From the NCBI GenBank assembly GCA_965226155.1, contig OZ245331.1, positions 1,798,001 through 1,862,000 on the forward strand: a stretch of 64,000 bases of DNA, given 5' to 3'. Position numbers and translations under genes: made by a program. The DNA is from G965226155 sp965226155. GTDB lineage: Bacteria; Pseudomonadota; Gammaproteobacteria; Eutrophobiales; Eutrophobiaceae. A model generated the notes under the pieces. That model was not told the origin of the DNA. It saw only the letters and a list, made by a program, of their open reading frames with translations, and searched no databases. Position 1 is the first letter of the stretch. Every line of letters begins with the position of its first letter. Below are positions 62,480 through 64,000 of this stretch, piece by piece.

Positions 62480-62731
62480 GAACATGTAATCATTCAGCTC
62501 ATAACCGCTCAAGCTGTATATGTTTCTGTAATGGATATAAAAATAACAAAAATAGGAAAACTGAGGCCGCATGATTTAAAAAGGACATTTGTTAAGTGTT
62601 TGTTTTATGCCAATATGGATATTAATACTGTATAGAAAATTATTAGCCATAGTTATATAAGCACCACGAGCAGTTATGACCTTCGTACTCCAAATATGAA
62701 TCAGATTATTGAAAGATTATTCCTATATTAA
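62480..62731 (+). pseudogene. Tyrosine recombinase (phage-type integrase) C-terminal remnant
   Basis: The frame reads ITKIGKLRPHDLKRTFVKCL, FYANMDINTV, a TAG, then KIISHSYISTTSSYDLRTPN. This is the RPHDLRRTF...GHSSISTT-Y core of tyrosine recombinases, including the HxxR Arg and the catalytic Tyr position. The N-terminal part is lost and a stop interrupts it. It suggests a former integrated element at this place. Bases 62732-63043 are AT-rich and hold only the upstream region of the next gene. Confidence 0.7.
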
Positions 62732-63043
62732 TTTCTATAGTATGCCAAGATGATGATAAGATGATTGTTGGTTAGAATTCGGCTTCAATGAAAGTAGTTT
62801 AATTTTACAACTGAGGTAAATGAATACTAATATCTCTTTATTTTCTGAAATAAAATTCCTATGCTATCCTTCTAAAAGCTCTGGCTAATATTTAAAATAT
62901 AATTTCATACGCAATTCAAAGATACTTTTAATGAGGTCAGGCAAATAATGTGTCCAAATTATCACAAGAACAACCTACTTTTTTAGGTTCTGGCTGTAGG
63001 CTAATATTTGTTTTATAGATAAGACATATGATGAGGTCTAACA

Positions 63044-64000
63044 GTGAAGATCCGTGTAGTTGATTTTTTTAGTGGGTGTGGAGGAACAAGTGCTGGTTTG
63101 CAGGCCGCAGGTATGGAAATAGTTGCTGGTATTGATATTGATGCAGACGCAGGTGAAACTTTTAAATTAAATTTTCCTAAGGCTGATTTTATAAATAAAG
63201 ATATAACTAAATTATTTTCTCCGAGTTTACGCCATATAATTCCTAAAAATAGAAATTTCCCTCTTCTGTTTTCAGCATGCGCCCCATGCCAGCCTTTTAC
63301 AAAACAAAATACTTCTAAAAGGAAGCTAGATGAACGTCACAACTTGCTAAATAACTTACATAGATTTATTCGTGCTTATAAACCTGAATATATCTTTTTG
63401 GAAAACGTCCCCGGCATACAAGATATAAGTCAAGAGGATGGTCCTTTTACTAATTTCTCAAGTTTCCTGGATCGATATGATTACCATTATGAAACAAAGG
63501 TGATTAAATCTCAGGATTACGGTGTACCTCAATACAGGAAAAGGCTTGTTCTTATAGCTAGTTGCTTGAAGGGTATACGTTACCCTAAGGCTACACACGG
63601 GCCGTATGCTAGGTATGATCATGTGACAGTATGGGAGTCGATAAAAGATTTACCAAGAATTAAAGCTGGGAAAGAGCACTCAAAAATTAAGAATCATCGT
63701 GCTGCAAAATTATCGGATATAAATTTAGAAAGATTAAAAGCAACACCTATAGGCGGTAGTAGAATTAATTGGCCAAAATATTTACAGCTCGAATGCCATA
63801 AGGAATATTCAGGTCATACGGACGTATATGGTCGAATGTTTAAAGATAAACCCGCTAGCGGATTAACTACACGATGTATTAGTTTATCCAATGGAAGATA
63901 CGGACATCCAACACAAAGAAGAGCAATTAGTGTTAGAGAAGCTGCAAGATTACAAACATTCCCAGATAGCTTTGAGTTTAAAGGTAATTTAAATTCAATG
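63044..64000 (+). CDS. DNA cytosine-5 methyltransferase, 3' end cut by window edge
   Basis: GTG 63044 has GAGGT 6-7 bases upstream. The frame is open to the window end (319 codons). C5-methyltransferase motifs are in order: VVDFFSGCGGTSAGLQAAGM (motif I, SAM binding), SACAPCQPFTKQN (motif IV, catalytic Cys), IFLENVPGIQDI (motif VI), KSQDYGVPQYRKRLVLIASC (motif VIII), and near the end ISVREAARLQTFPDSFEFKG (motif X approach). It methylates cytosine at C5 in a short target. A cognate endonuclease gene would be expected just beyond the window; none is seen upstream. The region is AT-rich, unlike the type I R-M locus. Confidence 0.9.
   Translation, partial: MKIRVVDFFSGCGGTSAGLQAAGMEIVAGIDIDADAGETFKLNFPKADFINKDITKLFSPSLRHIIPKNRNFPLLFSACAPCQPFTKQNTSKRKLDERHNLLNNLHRFIRAYKPEYIFLENVPGIQDISQEDGPFTNFSSFLDRYDYHYETKVIKSQDYGVPQYRKRLVLIASCLKGIRYPKATHGPYARYDHVTVWESIKDLPRIKAGKEHSKIKNHRAAKLSDINLERLKATPIGGSRINWPKYLQLECHKEYSGHTDVYGRMFKDKPASGLTTRCISLSNGRYGHPTQRRAISVREAARLQTFPDSFEFKGNLNSM

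Overview
The window looks like the accessory, mobile-element-rich part of a proteobacterial chromosome, most likely gammaproteobacterial. That assignment is an inference from a HugZ-type heme protein, a GcvA-like LysR regulator, a CsgG-family protein, a type I R-M locus of proteobacterial layout and the transposon families present (IS6, IS3, IS1595, IS481-like). I see no rRNA, no convincing tRNA and no CRISPR array. Base composition is uneven: the autotransporter gene (20.6-24.2 kb), the SIR2 gene (41.7-45.5 kb) and the third recombinase (50.7-52.9 kb) are visibly GC-richer than the AT-rich stretches at 14.8-16 kb and 60.3-64 kb, which suggests several separate acquisitions.

Layout. 0-1.5 kb: a kinase-fold protein cut by the left edge, coupled to a DUF6527 gene. 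1.6-4.5 kb: a large-serine-recombinase/DUF2924 element (copy A). 4.7-7.3 kb: convergent CsgG-like and pentapeptide-like genes that both end inside the same 129-bp MITE. 7.3-14.1 kb: defence-type genes (DUF4238, AbiJ-like, DUF3800, AAA-TOPRIM/OLD-like) mixed with an IS3 fragment and an isoprenylcysteine methyltransferase-like gene. 14.3-20.1 kb: a frameshifted PIN-domain gene, an MBL-fold protein, a dead IS6 copy that replaced most of a heme ABC ATPase gene, the surviving hugZ, and a GIY-YIG nuclease. 20.1-27.4 kb: two surface-protein genes (an autotransporter and a TbpB-like lipoprotein) behind duplicated copies of the same promoter cassette, one linked to an intact LysR gene and one to a truncated LysR. 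27.9-30.8 kb: recombinase/DUF2924 element copy B, in the same orientation as copy A. 30.9-33.5 kb: a PD-(D/E)XK-like nuclease and an unknown membrane protein. 33.6-36.5 kb: an IS1595-family transposon carrying a membrane protein and a DNA methyltransferase-HNH fusion. 36.6-41.6 kb: small secreted proteins, a long repeat, a frameshifted DUF5655 nuclease and IS debris. 41.7-49.4 kb: a large SIR2 defence-type protein and a protein kinase/TPR operon. 50.1-52.9 kb: a more divergent recombinase/DUF2924 pair (copy C). 53.1-59.9 kb: a complete type I R-M operon with two trailing genes. 60.4-62.0 kb: small membrane proteins. 62.0-64 kb: IS6 and integrase remnants and a cytosine-5 methyltransferase cut by the right edge.

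How it fits together. This is a defence island built and eroded by transposition. An IS6-type family with ends GGTACTG...CAGTACC has left a near-full but dead copy, several deletion remnants and four exactly 129-bp non-autonomous derivatives. The small derivatives now supply stop codons and C-terminal tails to neighbouring genes. Element copies A and B are direct repeats of about 2.9 kb flanking about 23 kb, so the intervening region could in principle be lost by homologous recombination. Several nuclease genes are frameshifted in A/T runs (PIN, DUF5655) or in a GC-rich stretch (DUF2924 copy C), which suggests turnover of defence cargo, unless some are sequencing errors.

The strongest candidates for something not well described are the IS1595 transposon with its methyltransferase-HNH cargo, the MITE-derived protein tails, the kinase/TPR pair and the duplicated LysR promoter cassette driving two unrelated surface proteins. 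All functions are read from sequence motifs only; no database search was possible.
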